Origin: Prevotella sp.
Lineage (GTDB): Bacteria; Bacteroidota; Bacteroidia; Bacteroidales; Bacteroidaceae
Reading direction: 5' to 3'
Assembly: GCA_016291495.1 (NCBI GenBank)
Contig: JAEEXI010000018.1
Span: 1 to 63,205, forward strand
Length of the DNA: 63,205 nt
Shown here: positions 56,772 through 63,205 of the stretch, in pieces
Layout: every line of letters begins with the position of its first letter
Position numbering within the stretch: position 1 is the first letter of the stretch
Program-made: the position numbers and the translations under genes
Notes under the pieces: model-generated
The model's input: only the letters and a program-made list of their open reading frames with translations
Database searches by the model: none
What the model was told of the DNA's origin: nothing

Positions 56772-57689
56772 TTAACATCTTTTAAGAGTTCCGGCTAAAA
56801 TTTGCCGCATCTTTTCGCGAAGTTCCAAGGGTTGGAGCACTTCGATGCCGTCGCCGTGCGAGAGCAGTTCGCCTAGGAAATCACTGGTGGGACGGATGTC
56901 GAGGGAGAAATCGGTGTAGGGCGTGGTGGACGAATCGGCGTGTGTGATTTCGCCAGAACCCATCTCGCGCTGCGAGTGGTGCAGCGGCAGCGTTCGCAGG
57001 TAGTTGGGTGTCTTGTAGTAAGCACGGATGACGACATGGGCCATCGGCGTATGGTCTGTCAGCACGCCATAGTACTCGGAGAAATACTCCTGCGGCGAGA
57101 AGTCGGCAGGCATCTCGAACGCCTCGTCCGTCAGCTCCACCATCGTCATACGGTCCAGCGCGTAGAGTCGCATCTGGTTCTCGTCGGTTCTGGCCAACAG
57201 ATACCAGCGTCGGTGAAACAGCTTCAGGGCGTAGGGGCTGACCGTCTTCTCGTAGCCCTCGGCCTCGAACTTCTTGTAGCCCATGCGCAAACGGTGATTG
57301 CTCTTGATGGCGCGGATGATGATGTCGAGATACTGCTCGCCAACAGGTGCGTTCTCCAGCACCAGACGCTCCTTGACGGCGGCGCTGTCGGCCAGCACAC
57401 CATGCACGGCGAGCGTCGAGAAGAGCCAACGCTCGATGCTGTCGTCGCCGAGCACCTCCTGATTACTGATGTAGTACTTATAGGTGCGCGGATCGCAGTC
57501 GATGACGATGCCAAACATATCCAGAATGGCGTCGCGATGGCGATAGAACGACACGCGCTGCAAGGGGTTGCCATCGGCCACGCCGTCGGCCATCCACTTC
57601 CGGTTCAATTCTTCAAGCGTCAGCTTACGATAAGCCCTAAGCGTATTGATGATCCAGATGTACTGGTGAAATATCTTAGCTGGTTTCAT
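56772..57689 (-). CDS. WYL-domain transcriptional regulator
   Basis: 305 aa. An N-terminal winged-helix region (about 10-75, WIINTLRAYRKLTLEELNRK and VSFYRHRDAILDMFGIVIDC) is followed by the WYL domain (about 125-205; IIIRAIKSNHRLRMGYKKFE and LKLFHRRWYLLARTDENQMR) and a WCX-type C-terminal domain. Such regulators sense nucleic-acid or nucleotide ligands and often control mobile-element or defence genes. The ATG at 57689 follows a perfect promoter; the frame to 57737 crosses it. A segment of this gene (57500-57626) is repeated exactly at the right end of the window and another 30 bp (57621-57650) at 60275-60304. Confidence 0.9.
   Translation of the reverse strand: MKPAKIFHQYIWIINTLRAYRKLTLEELNRKWMADGVADGNPLQRVSFYRHRDAILDMFGIVIDCDPRTYKYYISNQEVLGDDSIERWLFSTLAVHGVLADSAAVKERLVLENAPVGEQYLDIIIRAIKSNHRLRMGYKKFEAEGYEKTVSPYALKLFHRRWYLLARTDENQMRLYALDRMTMVELTDEAFEMPADFSPQEYFSEYYGVLTDHTPMAHVVIRAYYKTPNYLRTLPLHHSQREMGSGEITHADSSTTPYTDFSLDIRPTSDFLGELLSHGDGIEVLQPLELREKMRQILAGTLKRC
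57500..57626. repeat. 127-bp segment of the WYL gene repeated at 63079-63205
   Basis: Base-for-base identical to the last 127 bases of the window, same orientation. Confidence 0.97.
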
Positions 57690-57706
57690 ACTGTTTTGTA
57701 TAAGCG

Positions 57707-57744
57707 CAAAGGTACATAAAATAAATGAGCCTGCCAAACGGCAG
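57707..57744 (-). promoter_or_regulatory. WYL promoter with palindrome over -33
   Basis: Minus-strand TTTG (57738-57735), 20-bp spacer, TACCTTTG (57714-57707). The -33 TTTG sits in the palindrome CTGCC-GTTT-GGCAG (57744-57731), a possible operator for autoregulation. Confidence 0.8.
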
Positions 57745-57760
57745 ACCCATTATTTTCGTG

Positions 57761-57773
57761 TGAAACAGGTACC
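57761..57773 (+). repeat. partial copy of the TGAAACAGGTACC element
   Basis: TGAAACAGGTACC followed by TGTCCC; related to the longer copies at 60304-60335 and 61663-61694. Confidence 0.6.
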
Positions 57774-57788
57774 TGTCCCAGTGTTCTG

Positions 57789-57817
57789 AAGAGGGCTGGA
57801 AATGTTCCAGCCCTCTT
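57789..57817 (-). terminator. terminator of the PI-PLC gene
   Basis: AAGAGGGCTGGAA (57789-57801) pairs perfectly with TTCCAGCCCTCTT (57805-57817), loop of 3 nt: a 13-bp stem 7 bp after the stop codon. Confidence 0.88.
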
Positions 57818-57824
57818 GCTTTTG

Positions 57825-60191
57825 TTATTTCTCCCACTCTTCGAACCTGAATCCGCCCAGTTGCATGTATCGGTCGCCCCAGTTGTCGAAAATCTGCAGC
57901 GCATAATATTGGTACTTGCCCGGGTGCTGAATGGTGTAGGTCTTGCCCTTGTAGTTTTCGGCAGGGATACCGTCGGCACCATTTTTGCCTGCATCGCGGC
58001 TGTCTATCACCACTGGCTTGTCGCTGCCGTTGGCGGCTAAGAGCTTCCACTCCTTCGGGTTGCGCCTGGGGTACTTGCCCGTGTCGTTTGCCGAGAAGAG
58101 TGTATAGCTCTTGGCCGTGAAGGGCTCGCTGGTTTTGAATGCCACCCACCAGTAGGATGGGAATATACCCTGTGTATACCAGGAGCTGACACACCACTTG
58201 GTGTTGGGGTCGTCGTCGAAGAGGTTGGCAAAGCGCTCAGGATCGCTGGCGCTATTGGGATTGGTGCCGTCCAGCGGCGAGATACGGTTGGGGTCGAATT
58301 CGGCCTTGGCAAAGTTGCCGTCAACCATCTCCTGCACCAGGCTCTGCGAGGCGTTGTGGTAGTCGCTGGTGATATTTGCCAGAGCCCCGTAGGTGGCTTC
58401 GAATGCGCGTCTGCCGGCATTAAAGTCCTTTTTGAAAACGATTTTGCCTAGGCCATCGATCACGGATCCGAGTCCCCCCGCCAATGAGCTGCCGGCCAAC
58501 TTGTAGATGCTCACTCGGTTGATGGAGTTGTCGCCTGCAAAGTCGAGCACCATGAGTCCCCGGCAGCCGGGATTCTCCCTGATACTGTTGATGAAGCTGG
58601 GATAAGCCGACTCGGCCACCTTGGCATAGTTGGGGATGATCTTGCACTCGAACTCATATCCGTTGGCCGCGTTGAAGTACCACTTGCCGTCGTCCTTGAG
58701 GCTCTCTGTGATCTTTTTGCGGAAGTCGCTGGTCTTGTCGGAGATGTACTTGTCGTACGTCCTGTTGTCGCCCACCTCCCACTGGTTCTGTTCCACGTAC
58801 TTCACCGATGCTGATCCCGACGGTGTGGTGAGCTTCATGTTAGTCTCGTCGGTGAGGACGACATAGTCCTCGAGGTTGCCATACCCCATTTCCTTGGAGA
58901 ATCCCTGGAAGATGACGATAGCCTTGCCTCGCAGGTCGCTCATCGTCATTTCGGGAGTCCACTTGGCCAGCAGACCCTTGTCGTAGAGCTTCTGTGTCAC
59001 CAGCTCGATGGCCCGTTCCTCCGTCGTCCTGCGCTCCAGTTTGGTGAAGTCGAATTTAAACACCCCCAGGTCGCCCGCTTTTTGCAGGTATTTGTAGGAC
59101 CCTTTTTCGACTAAGGTCATTTTGACGCCAAGGCGGTTCAGCGCTTCCTCTATATTGTTGTCTTGATTCTCTTTGGCCAGGTCGTTGTTCTCGCACTTGA
59201 TGCTCACCACGCAGCCTTCGCTATCCTTGTGTTTCTCCAGCAGTTTCACGATATCGTCGAGCATCTGGTCGAGGCTCACTTTGCAGTCGAGCATCGAGTG
59301 GAATATCATATCGGTCTTTTCTGCCTGGCGGTAGCGCGTACGGAAGTCGAAGTAGCGTATGCCGCAGTTCCACTGCCCCTCCAGATTTTTGCGCTGCGTC
59401 ATTCCCAGCGTGAGGTTCCAGTCTCCTCCCATGCCGAAGGTGCCAGTGTCGTGGGTGCCGGGGATAATCAGGTTGCGCACCTTCGTCTCGTCGGCTACCT
59501 TCTTCATCCATCTGCTCATCGAGACGCTGACGGCCCTATTCAAGGATTTGGCGTTCGCATCGTCGGGGCCCAGATCTTCCTTGTAGCCATTCATATACAT
59601 CATTTTCTCCACGAATTCGCGGGTGGCCTGCTTGTTGAGCGCGTTCAGATCCAGTACGCCAGCCTTCAGCTTGTCGCCAAACGTCTCTATCTGTCCGTCG
59701 TTGTCGTAGTCGTCAGATTTGCAGATAACGCCCGAGGTGTAGAACACCGTCGCTTCGTCGCCGATGCTGAAGTATAGCGTGTCGGGATCCTGGTACATCG
59801 GCTCGTCCAGTCCGACAGCTGCCAGTGAGGCACGGTCGGCAGTAAACTCCAGTTGAGCCACCCGCAGGCCTTCCTCCTCGATTACCATGTCGTCCAGTGT
59901 CCTCACGCTACCCTCGACGTTCACCTGCTGATAAGCATCGGCATCATAGTCGTAGACCACCATGCCGATCTGCGCGTGCGAGTCCTCCCTGAACTGTAGC
60001 GTCAGGAAGCCCATGTCTATTGTCGACTCACAGTCCAGGTCCACTATCCAGTTGCCTATCAACTGTTTACTTACTGGGGACGGCACGGGTGTTGCACCAT
60101 TGTTGTCCTCGTTGTCTGTACAGGATGTCATTCCTGTCATCGCCAGGCTGCAAGTCAGGATGGCAGCCATCATCCATACAATCTTTCTCAT
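57825..60191 (-). CDS. lipoprotein with PI-PLC X domain and discoidin domain
   Basis: 788 aa. Lipoprotein signal ending MTGMTSC (Cys about 24), an N-terminal beta domain (about 40-180), then a phosphatidylinositol-specific phospholipase C X domain (about 225-590): LIIPGTHDTGTFG (catalytic His about 247), GIRYFDFRTRY, FHSMLDCK (second His about 298) and KAIVIFQGF. The C-terminus (about 650-788) is an F5/8 type C-like carbohydrate-binding domain (PNTKWCVSSW ... QLGGFRFEEWEK). It probably cleaves inositol phospholipids or GPI-like glycolipids at the cell surface. Start at 60191 chosen because the frame upstream runs into the promoter region. Confidence 0.87.
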   Translation of the reverse strand: MRKIVWMMAAILTCSLAMTGMTSCTDNEDNNGATPVPSPVSKQLIGNWIVDLDCESTIDMGFLTLQFREDSHAQIGMVVYDYDADAYQQVNVEGSVRTLDDMVIEEEGLRVAQLEFTADRASLAAVGLDEPMYQDPDTLYFSIGDEATVFYTSGVICKSDDYDNDGQIETFGDKLKAGVLDLNALNKQATREFVEKMMYMNGYKEDLGPDDANAKSLNRAVSVSMSRWMKKVADETKVRNLIIPGTHDTGTFGMGGDWNLTLGMTQRKNLEGQWNCGIRYFDFRTRYRQAEKTDMIFHSMLDCKVSLDQMLDDIVKLLEKHKDSEGCVVSIKCENNDLAKENQDNNIEEALNRLGVKMTLVEKGSYKYLQKAGDLGVFKFDFTKLERRTTEERAIELVTQKLYDKGLLAKWTPEMTMSDLRGKAIVIFQGFSKEMGYGNLEDYVVLTDETNMKLTTPSGSASVKYVEQNQWEVGDNRTYDKYISDKTSDFRKKITESLKDDGKWYFNAANGYEFECKIIPNYAKVAESAYPSFINSIRENPGCRGLMVLDFAGDNSINRVSIYKLAGSSLAGGLGSVIDGLGKIVFKKDFNAGRRAFEATYGALANITSDYHNASQSLVQEMVDGNFAKAEFDPNRISPLDGTNPNSASDPERFANLFDDDPNTKWCVSSWYTQGIFPSYWWVAFKTSEPFTAKSYTLFSANDTGKYPRRNPKEWKLLAANGSDKPVVIDSRDAGKNGADGIPAENYKGKTYTIQHPGKYQYYALQIFDNWGDRYMQLGGFRFEEWEK

Positions 60192-60213
60192 CTTCCTTAA
60201 ATGGTTTTGCGGC

Positions 60214-60277
60214 TGCAAAGTTACTAAAAGTAAAACAAAAAAAAAAGAAATACTCGTTTTTTTCTTCCGAGTGCCAG
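60214..60277. repeat. 64-bp promoter-proximal repeat, copy A
   Basis: From TGCAAAGTTAC to CTTCCGAGTGCCAG; matches 61570-61632 with one A inserted. On the minus strand it contains the -7 box TAACTTTG (60223-60216) of the PI-PLC gene. Confidence 0.93.
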
Positions 60278-60304
60278 CTTACGATAAGCCCTAAGCGTAT
60301 TGAT
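60275..60304. repeat. 30-bp exact copy of WYL gene positions 57621-57650
   Basis: CAGCTTACGATAAGCCCTAA then GCGTATTGAT, identical over 30 bp to the codons for INTLRAYRKL of the WYL regulator. It lies between copy A and the TCATGAAACAGG element, where the second region (61633-61662) has unrelated DNA. Confidence 0.95.
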
Positions 60305-60335
60305 CATGAAACAGGTACCAGTCCCCTACGTCTTT
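60304..60335. repeat. 32-bp element TCATGAAACAGG..., copy A
   Basis: Identical to 61663-61694 over 32 bp. Its last 10 bp are the final codons (Lys-Thr-stop) of the GH26 gene on the minus strand. Confidence 0.93.
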
Positions 60336-61519
60336 CTGTATTTTTTCCCATTAACGATATAGATACCGTGGGAGGGGTGTTTTACGCGCCTCCCGCTGAG
60401 GTCGTACACTGCTGGTGGTGTCGTCCTTTCATCAGGACAGCGCATGGTGGCGGGGGTGATTCCTGCCACCTGTTGCCGCAGCACCTTCATGTCGTCGCGT
60501 GTCAGTACAAAGTCATTCTGGAAGGCTGCAGTCCACCATGCTGCATTGCAGTTGCTGTGACTGGTGCTCTTGAAGTCGACGCTGCTGGTATTATTGGTGC
60601 GCCCATAGTCATACCAAGGCATGAAGAACAGCCACTTGCAGCCTGCGTTCCACTGCTGACTGATACCTGGCACATTACCACACTCTGTCAGCGCCACAAA
60701 CTTGGTGGGTGAGTAGTTGCAGAGGAATTGGTAGCAGGAGGAATAGATGTTGGCAGCACTGTTGTTGTTATAGACGTCGATGCTGACAATGTCCACATAG
60801 TCGTCGCCAGGATACCAGCGGTAGCCGTCGCTATAGGGTTTTCCCCATGCTGCCGACTGCGTCCACACCCATATCAGATTGTCGAGACCTGCTTCCTGGA
60901 AGCGGCGATACATCGTGCGCCAGAGTTCGTTGCACGCATCGGCATCGCGCCCCCACCAGAACCACATGCCACCAGCCTCATGGAGTGGTCGCCAAAGCAC
61001 GGGGATGTTAGCGTCTTTCAGCAGTTTCAGATAGGAGGCTATCTGGTCTATATCCTTCATCATCAACTTATACTCGCTGCTCGTCGGATCGAAAATCTTG
61101 CGCACGTCAAAGGTTGTCTTGTCACTTTCCGTTCCCCAGTAGAAGGAGTATTCGCCGCTCTTGTTGGCAGGTACATTCCAGTGCCACATGATGGTAACCA
61201 CACCACCCTCGCTGTTCCACTGACTCACCTCGCTGATGTTGGTATAGTCTATCCATCCTCCTTTCGTCGAGAACGGATGGTGGATATAGTCGAAGCCGTT
61301 CAGCGCAGGCCATTTGCCGGTATGCTGATGCACCCACTTGGCTTCGTTCAGATTCCAGTTGACGCAGGCCATCGTACCGGAGATGGTCTTCTGCCCTTCA
61401 ATCATTCGCAGACATTGCAGCAACTGCACAGCCTCAGCCGAATGCTGTTGTGTCTGCTGAGCCGACAGACTGCCGACGACTAAGCCCAACAGCAAGATTA
61501 GTGTAAACAGATGTTTCAT
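60326..61519 (-). CDS. secreted GH26 beta-mannanase-type glycosidase
   Basis: 397 aa. Signal peptide (1-20, ending SLSAQ), single GH26 TIM barrel. VTIMWHWNVP, VLWRPLHEAGGMWFWWG with acid/base Glu181, and KFVALTECGNVP with nucleophile Glu278 identify clan GH-A family 26; the Trp-rich cleft suits endo-beta-1,4-mannanase. The last 26 residues (YDLSGRRV...HGIYIVNGKKYRKT) match the tail of the GH5 enzyme at 32319-33698, probably a sorting or anchoring signal. Its upstream DNA is a near copy of that of the PI-PLC gene, so the two may be regulated alike. Confidence 0.92.
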   Translation of the reverse strand: MKHLFTLILLLGLVVGSLSAQQTQQHSAEAVQLLQCLRMIEGQKTISGTMACVNWNLNEAKWVHQHTGKWPALNGFDYIHHPFSTKGGWIDYTNISEVSQWNSEGGVVTIMWHWNVPANKSGEYSFYWGTESDKTTFDVRKIFDPTSSEYKLMMKDIDQIASYLKLLKDANIPVLWRPLHEAGGMWFWWGRDADACNELWRTMYRRFQEAGLDNLIWVWTQSAAWGKPYSDGYRWYPGDDYVDIVSIDVYNNNSAANIYSSCYQFLCNYSPTKFVALTECGNVPGISQQWNAGCKWLFFMPWYDYGRTNNTSSVDFKSTSHSNCNAAWWTAAFQNDFVLTRDDMKVLRQQVAGITPATMRCPDERTTPPAVYDLSGRRVKHPSHGIYIVNGKKYRKT

Positions 61520-61569
61520 AGTGTTTTAAGTAGCCAATACATTCTGGTGTGTTATAATTTGTTTAACGT

Positions 61570-61632
61570 TGCAAAGTTACTAAAAGTAAAACAAAAAAAA
61601 AGAAATACTCGTTTTTTTCTTCCGAGTGCCAG
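61570..61632. repeat. 63-bp promoter-proximal repeat, copy B
   Basis: Partner of 60214-60277. It places the same -7 box and T-rich stretch upstream of GH26. Confidence 0.93.
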
Positions 61633-61662
61633 TAATATCCCTCTTCCTTCTTCCCTCAGCCT

Positions 61663-61694
61663 TCATGAAACAGGTACCAGTCCCCTACGTCTTT
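61663..61694. repeat. 32-bp element TCATGAAACAGG..., copy B
   Basis: Identical to 60304-60335. Preceded by short CTCTTCC-type heptads (61641-61661). Confidence 0.93.
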
Positions 61695-61775
61695 TTTACA
61701 AAAAATCCAGCACGTTTTGATATGAAATGCAAGAAAAGTGCGTTTTCATGTGTTTTCCGTAAAAATACGTTAATT

Positions 61776-61792
61776 TGCACTACCTTAGTGCA
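61776..61792. promoter_or_regulatory. operator candidate 1, TGCACTA-CCT-TAGTGCA
   Basis: Perfect 7-bp arms with a 3-bp centre. The same arms recur at 61809-61825, 33 bp (about three helical turns) away, directly upstream of the ATPase promoter. Confidence 0.85.
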
Positions 61793-61808
61793 TTTTTCTT
61801 TTATTTTA

Positions 61809-61825
61809 TGCACTATTTTAGTGCA
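61809..61825. promoter_or_regulatory. operator candidate 2, TGCACTA-TTT-TAGTGCA
   Basis: Identical 7-bp arms to copy 1, centre TTT. It ends 7 bp before the -7 box and therefore covers the -33 region of the ATPase promoter. Confidence 0.85.
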
Positions 61826-61832
61826 ATTTAAT

Positions 61833-61840
61833 TATCTTTG
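61833..61840 (+). promoter_or_regulatory. -7 box of the AAA/DUF4143 gene
   Basis: TATCTTTG, 19 bp before the ATG at 61860. Confidence 0.7.
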
Positions 61841-61859
61841 CAACAAAAATATAACGATT

Positions 61860-63032
61860 ATGGATATTTCGCTTATTGAATTCATGGAGAGTCAATTGAA
61901 GCTAACCACTTCAACATTCCATAGGTATATGTATGATCAAGTGAGTTGGGAGTCCAGAATGTTCGGACTTGTTGGGCCACGTGGTGTAGGAAAGTCAACA
62001 ATGATTCTTCAATACATCAAGGAGAACAGGGGAAAATGGCACATGCTCTATGTCGCTGCTGATCATCTGTATTTCTCAACCCACACCCTCATCGACACGG
62101 TAGATAAGTTTGTAAAAGACGGTGGAGAGCAGATATTCATTGACGAGATTCATAAATATGAGAACTGGTCACGAGAACTAAAACTCATATACGACCATCA
62201 TCCAGACTTGAAGGTAGGATTCACTGGCTCTTCCATACTTGATATCACGAAAGGAGCATCTGACCTGAGCAGACGTGCTCTGATATTCACTATGCAGGGA
62301 CTCTCATTCAGGGAATATCTGGCATTGTTTCATAATATAACCGCCCCTGTATATACCATCAACGAAATTTTGGAGCATAAGGCAAAACTTGATGCCATCA
62401 GTCATCCTCTGCCTTTCTTCAAGGACTACTTAAAGAATGGTTACTACCCATTTGCAAGCGAGGGCGGCTATGAAATGCGCTTGCGTCAGGTTATCAACCA
62501 GACAATGGAGGTTGACATTCCCCAATATGCGAATATGAACGCTTCTACAGGCCGAAAACTAAAAAAAATGCTGGCCGTTATAGCACAAAGCGTTCCTTTC
62601 AAGCCTGTCATGGAGTCATTGGCCACAGTGATAGGTGTAAGTCGTAATGTGCTGCCAGACTACTTCCTTTACATGGAGCAGGCTGGTATGATAGGACAAC
62701 TGCGCGACGATACTGGCGGCATACGTGGCTTAGGAAAGGTCGAGAAAGTCTATCTTGACAATACGAACCTGGCCTATCTCCTTGGGCATGAGAGTGCTGA
62801 TATTGGCAATATTCGCGAGACATACTTCTATAACCAAATGCGTGTCAAGACTGACGTCATCAGTTCACGTATTAGCGATTTCGAAATAGACGGAAAAACC
62901 TTTGAAGTTGGTGGCAAGAAGAAAAAACAGAAGCAGATACAAGATGCGGCCCAGGGCTACGTTGTCAAAGATGACATAGAAACGGGCTATGGCAACATCA
63001 TCCCTCTCTGGCAATTCGGATTGACCTATTAA
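61860..63032 (+). CDS. AAA ATPase with DUF4143 C-terminal domain
   Basis: 390 aa. Walker A GPRGVGKST (39-47), Walker B QIFIDEIHKYENW (about 88-100), sensor VGFTGSSILDI and RRALIFTMQGLSFREYLAL, all of the AAA_14 type. The C-terminal half is DUF4143-like, ending with DFEIDGKTFEVGGKKKKQKQ, the degenerate PD-(D/E)xK-type D...ExxxK pattern. The family is abundant and highly duplicated in gut Bacteroidales; its task is not established (STAND-like sensing, DNA handling and mobile-element control have been suggested). Two identical palindromes over its promoter imply tight regulation. The ATG follows the -7 box; the frame open upstream is untranslated leader. Confidence 0.9.
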   Translation: MDISLIEFMESQLKLTTSTFHRYMYDQVSWESRMFGLVGPRGVGKSTMILQYIKENRGKWHMLYVAADHLYFSTHTLIDTVDKFVKDGGEQIFIDEIHKYENWSRELKLIYDHHPDLKVGFTGSSILDITKGASDLSRRALIFTMQGLSFREYLALFHNITAPVYTINEILEHKAKLDAISHPLPFFKDYLKNGYYPFASEGGYEMRLRQVINQTMEVDIPQYANMNASTGRKLKKMLAVIAQSVPFKPVMESLATVIGVSRNVLPDYFLYMEQAGMIGQLRDDTGGIRGLGKVEKVYLDNTNLAYLLGHESADIGNIRETYFYNQMRVKTDVISSRISDFEIDGKTFEVGGKKKKQKQIQDAAQGYVVKDDIETGYGNIIPLWQFGLTY

Positions 63033-63205
63033 ACAAACATTTTAAATCATTTGTATATGGGAATCAGACTAAACAAAGCGATGACGATGCCAAACATATC
63101 CAGAATGGCGTCGCGATGGCGATAGAACGACACGCGCTGCAAGGGGTTGCCATCGGCCACGCCGTCGGCCATCCACTTCCGGTTCAATTCTTCAAGCGTC
63201 AGCTT
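63033..63205. other. right edge: short ORF start joined to a WYL gene copy
   Basis: After the ATPase, ATG at 63057 begins MGIRLNKA, then at 63079 the sequence becomes an exact copy of the WYL gene interior (57500-57626) and the frame ends at 63125. The first eight codons could be the start of a real gene cut by the junction. No terminator is seen. Confidence 0.6.
63079..63205. repeat. 127-bp exact copy of WYL gene interior at the window edge
   Basis: Identical to 57500-57626. The base before each copy differs (T at 57499, G at 63078), so the visible match is exactly 127 bases and runs off the window. Confidence 0.97.

Larger units (their letters stand above)
61520..61859. other. 340-bp regulatory region between GH26 and the AAA ATPase
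   Basis: Divergent control region. From the left: GH26 leader, -7 box TAACTTTG (minus, 61579-61572) inside repeat copy B, the 32-bp element copy B, two palindromes (61776-61792, 61809-61825) and the ATPase -7 box (61833-61840). No coding potential beyond an open frame that runs into the ATPase. Confidence 0.7.

Noticed and set aside
51839..57689. Intact prophage or insertion sequence
   Set aside because: No integrase, transposase, capsid or terminase gene and no clear terminal inverted repeats or target duplications are visible.
61626..61859. Upstream extension of the AAA ATPase reading frame
   Set aside because: It crosses the promoter, the two palindromes and a copied intergenic element; the ATG at 61860 follows the -7 box.

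Overview
The window looks like chromosomal DNA of a gut or rumen Prevotella-type bacterium (Bacteroidales, Prevotellaceae s.l.). The evidence is: many promoters of the Bacteroidetes form TTTG-N19-21-TAnnTTTG; clade-typical families (DUF4494, DUF4293, DUF4468, 'putative porin', DUF5103, smalltalk, the BT4734/DUF3987 protein, Bacteroidetes omega subunit); almost no Shine-Dalgarno sites; and glycanases with the short C-terminal tail often seen in Prevotella. All family names come from reading sequences and motifs, not from database searches.

Layout. 1-620: repeat-rich DNA holding a 33-codon smalltalk gene. 624-2866: a coupled pair, a histidine-kinase-like membrane protein without its phospho-acceptor His and an EFR1-type ferredoxin-flavodoxin. 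2901-5293 (-): pseudokinase, DUF4494 and YggS. 5455-8132: aminotransferase, LolC/E-type permease and a secreted peptide whose start codon is ATA. 8134-17291: RelA/SpoT homologue, divergent LigA, ComEC core, TrpS, an HELIH protein, a membrane-anchored HTH-like protein, NfeD and a band-7 protein. 17410-19043 (-): BamD, RpoZ, DUF4293. 19173-29687: UvrB, a coupled DUF4468/57-aa membrane protein/porin operon, HD hydrolase, MenA, a small membrane protein, RluA and a CotH surface protein. 29737-38163: tRNA-Ser(CGA), YigZ, DUF1015, HIT, GH5, SerA, SerC, DbpA-like helicase, Skp/OmpH, small membrane protein. 38411-51647: YARHG protein, PepD, lipoprotein, then a long minus-strand operon (lipoprotein, DMP19, SmpB, MetH, HAD, GH10-like), DUF5103 and a propeller/Y_Y_Y membrane regulator. 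51839-57689 is accessory: lysozyme-like P5 protein, BT4734/DUF3987 protein, several small proteins of unknown function and a WYL regulator. 57825-63032: PI-PLC lipoprotein, GH26 mannanase and an AAA/DUF4143 ATPase.

The most striking signal is a set of short tandem repeats with the same 7-bp period but unrelated unit sequences (for example TRAGAGG, TTCACTY, TTTCAAY, MATTAAG, AATTRTC, AAACAAT, GAACTAT, ATCTGAC, GCTGATG). They lie in at least fifteen intergenic positions, supply stop codons of several genes, occupy promoter -33 regions, and have entered two reading frames (the DbpA-like helicase and the DUF3987 protein). They resemble in form the heptanucleotide STRR repeats of heterocystous cyanobacteria.

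Other signals: two identical-architecture palindromes upstream of the AAA/DUF4143 gene; duplicated promoter blocks in 60.2-61.7 kb; a 30-bp copy of the WYL gene between glycanase-region genes; and a final 127 bases that exactly repeat part of the WYL gene, a length that equals a common assembler k-mer and so may be an assembly edge rather than biology.
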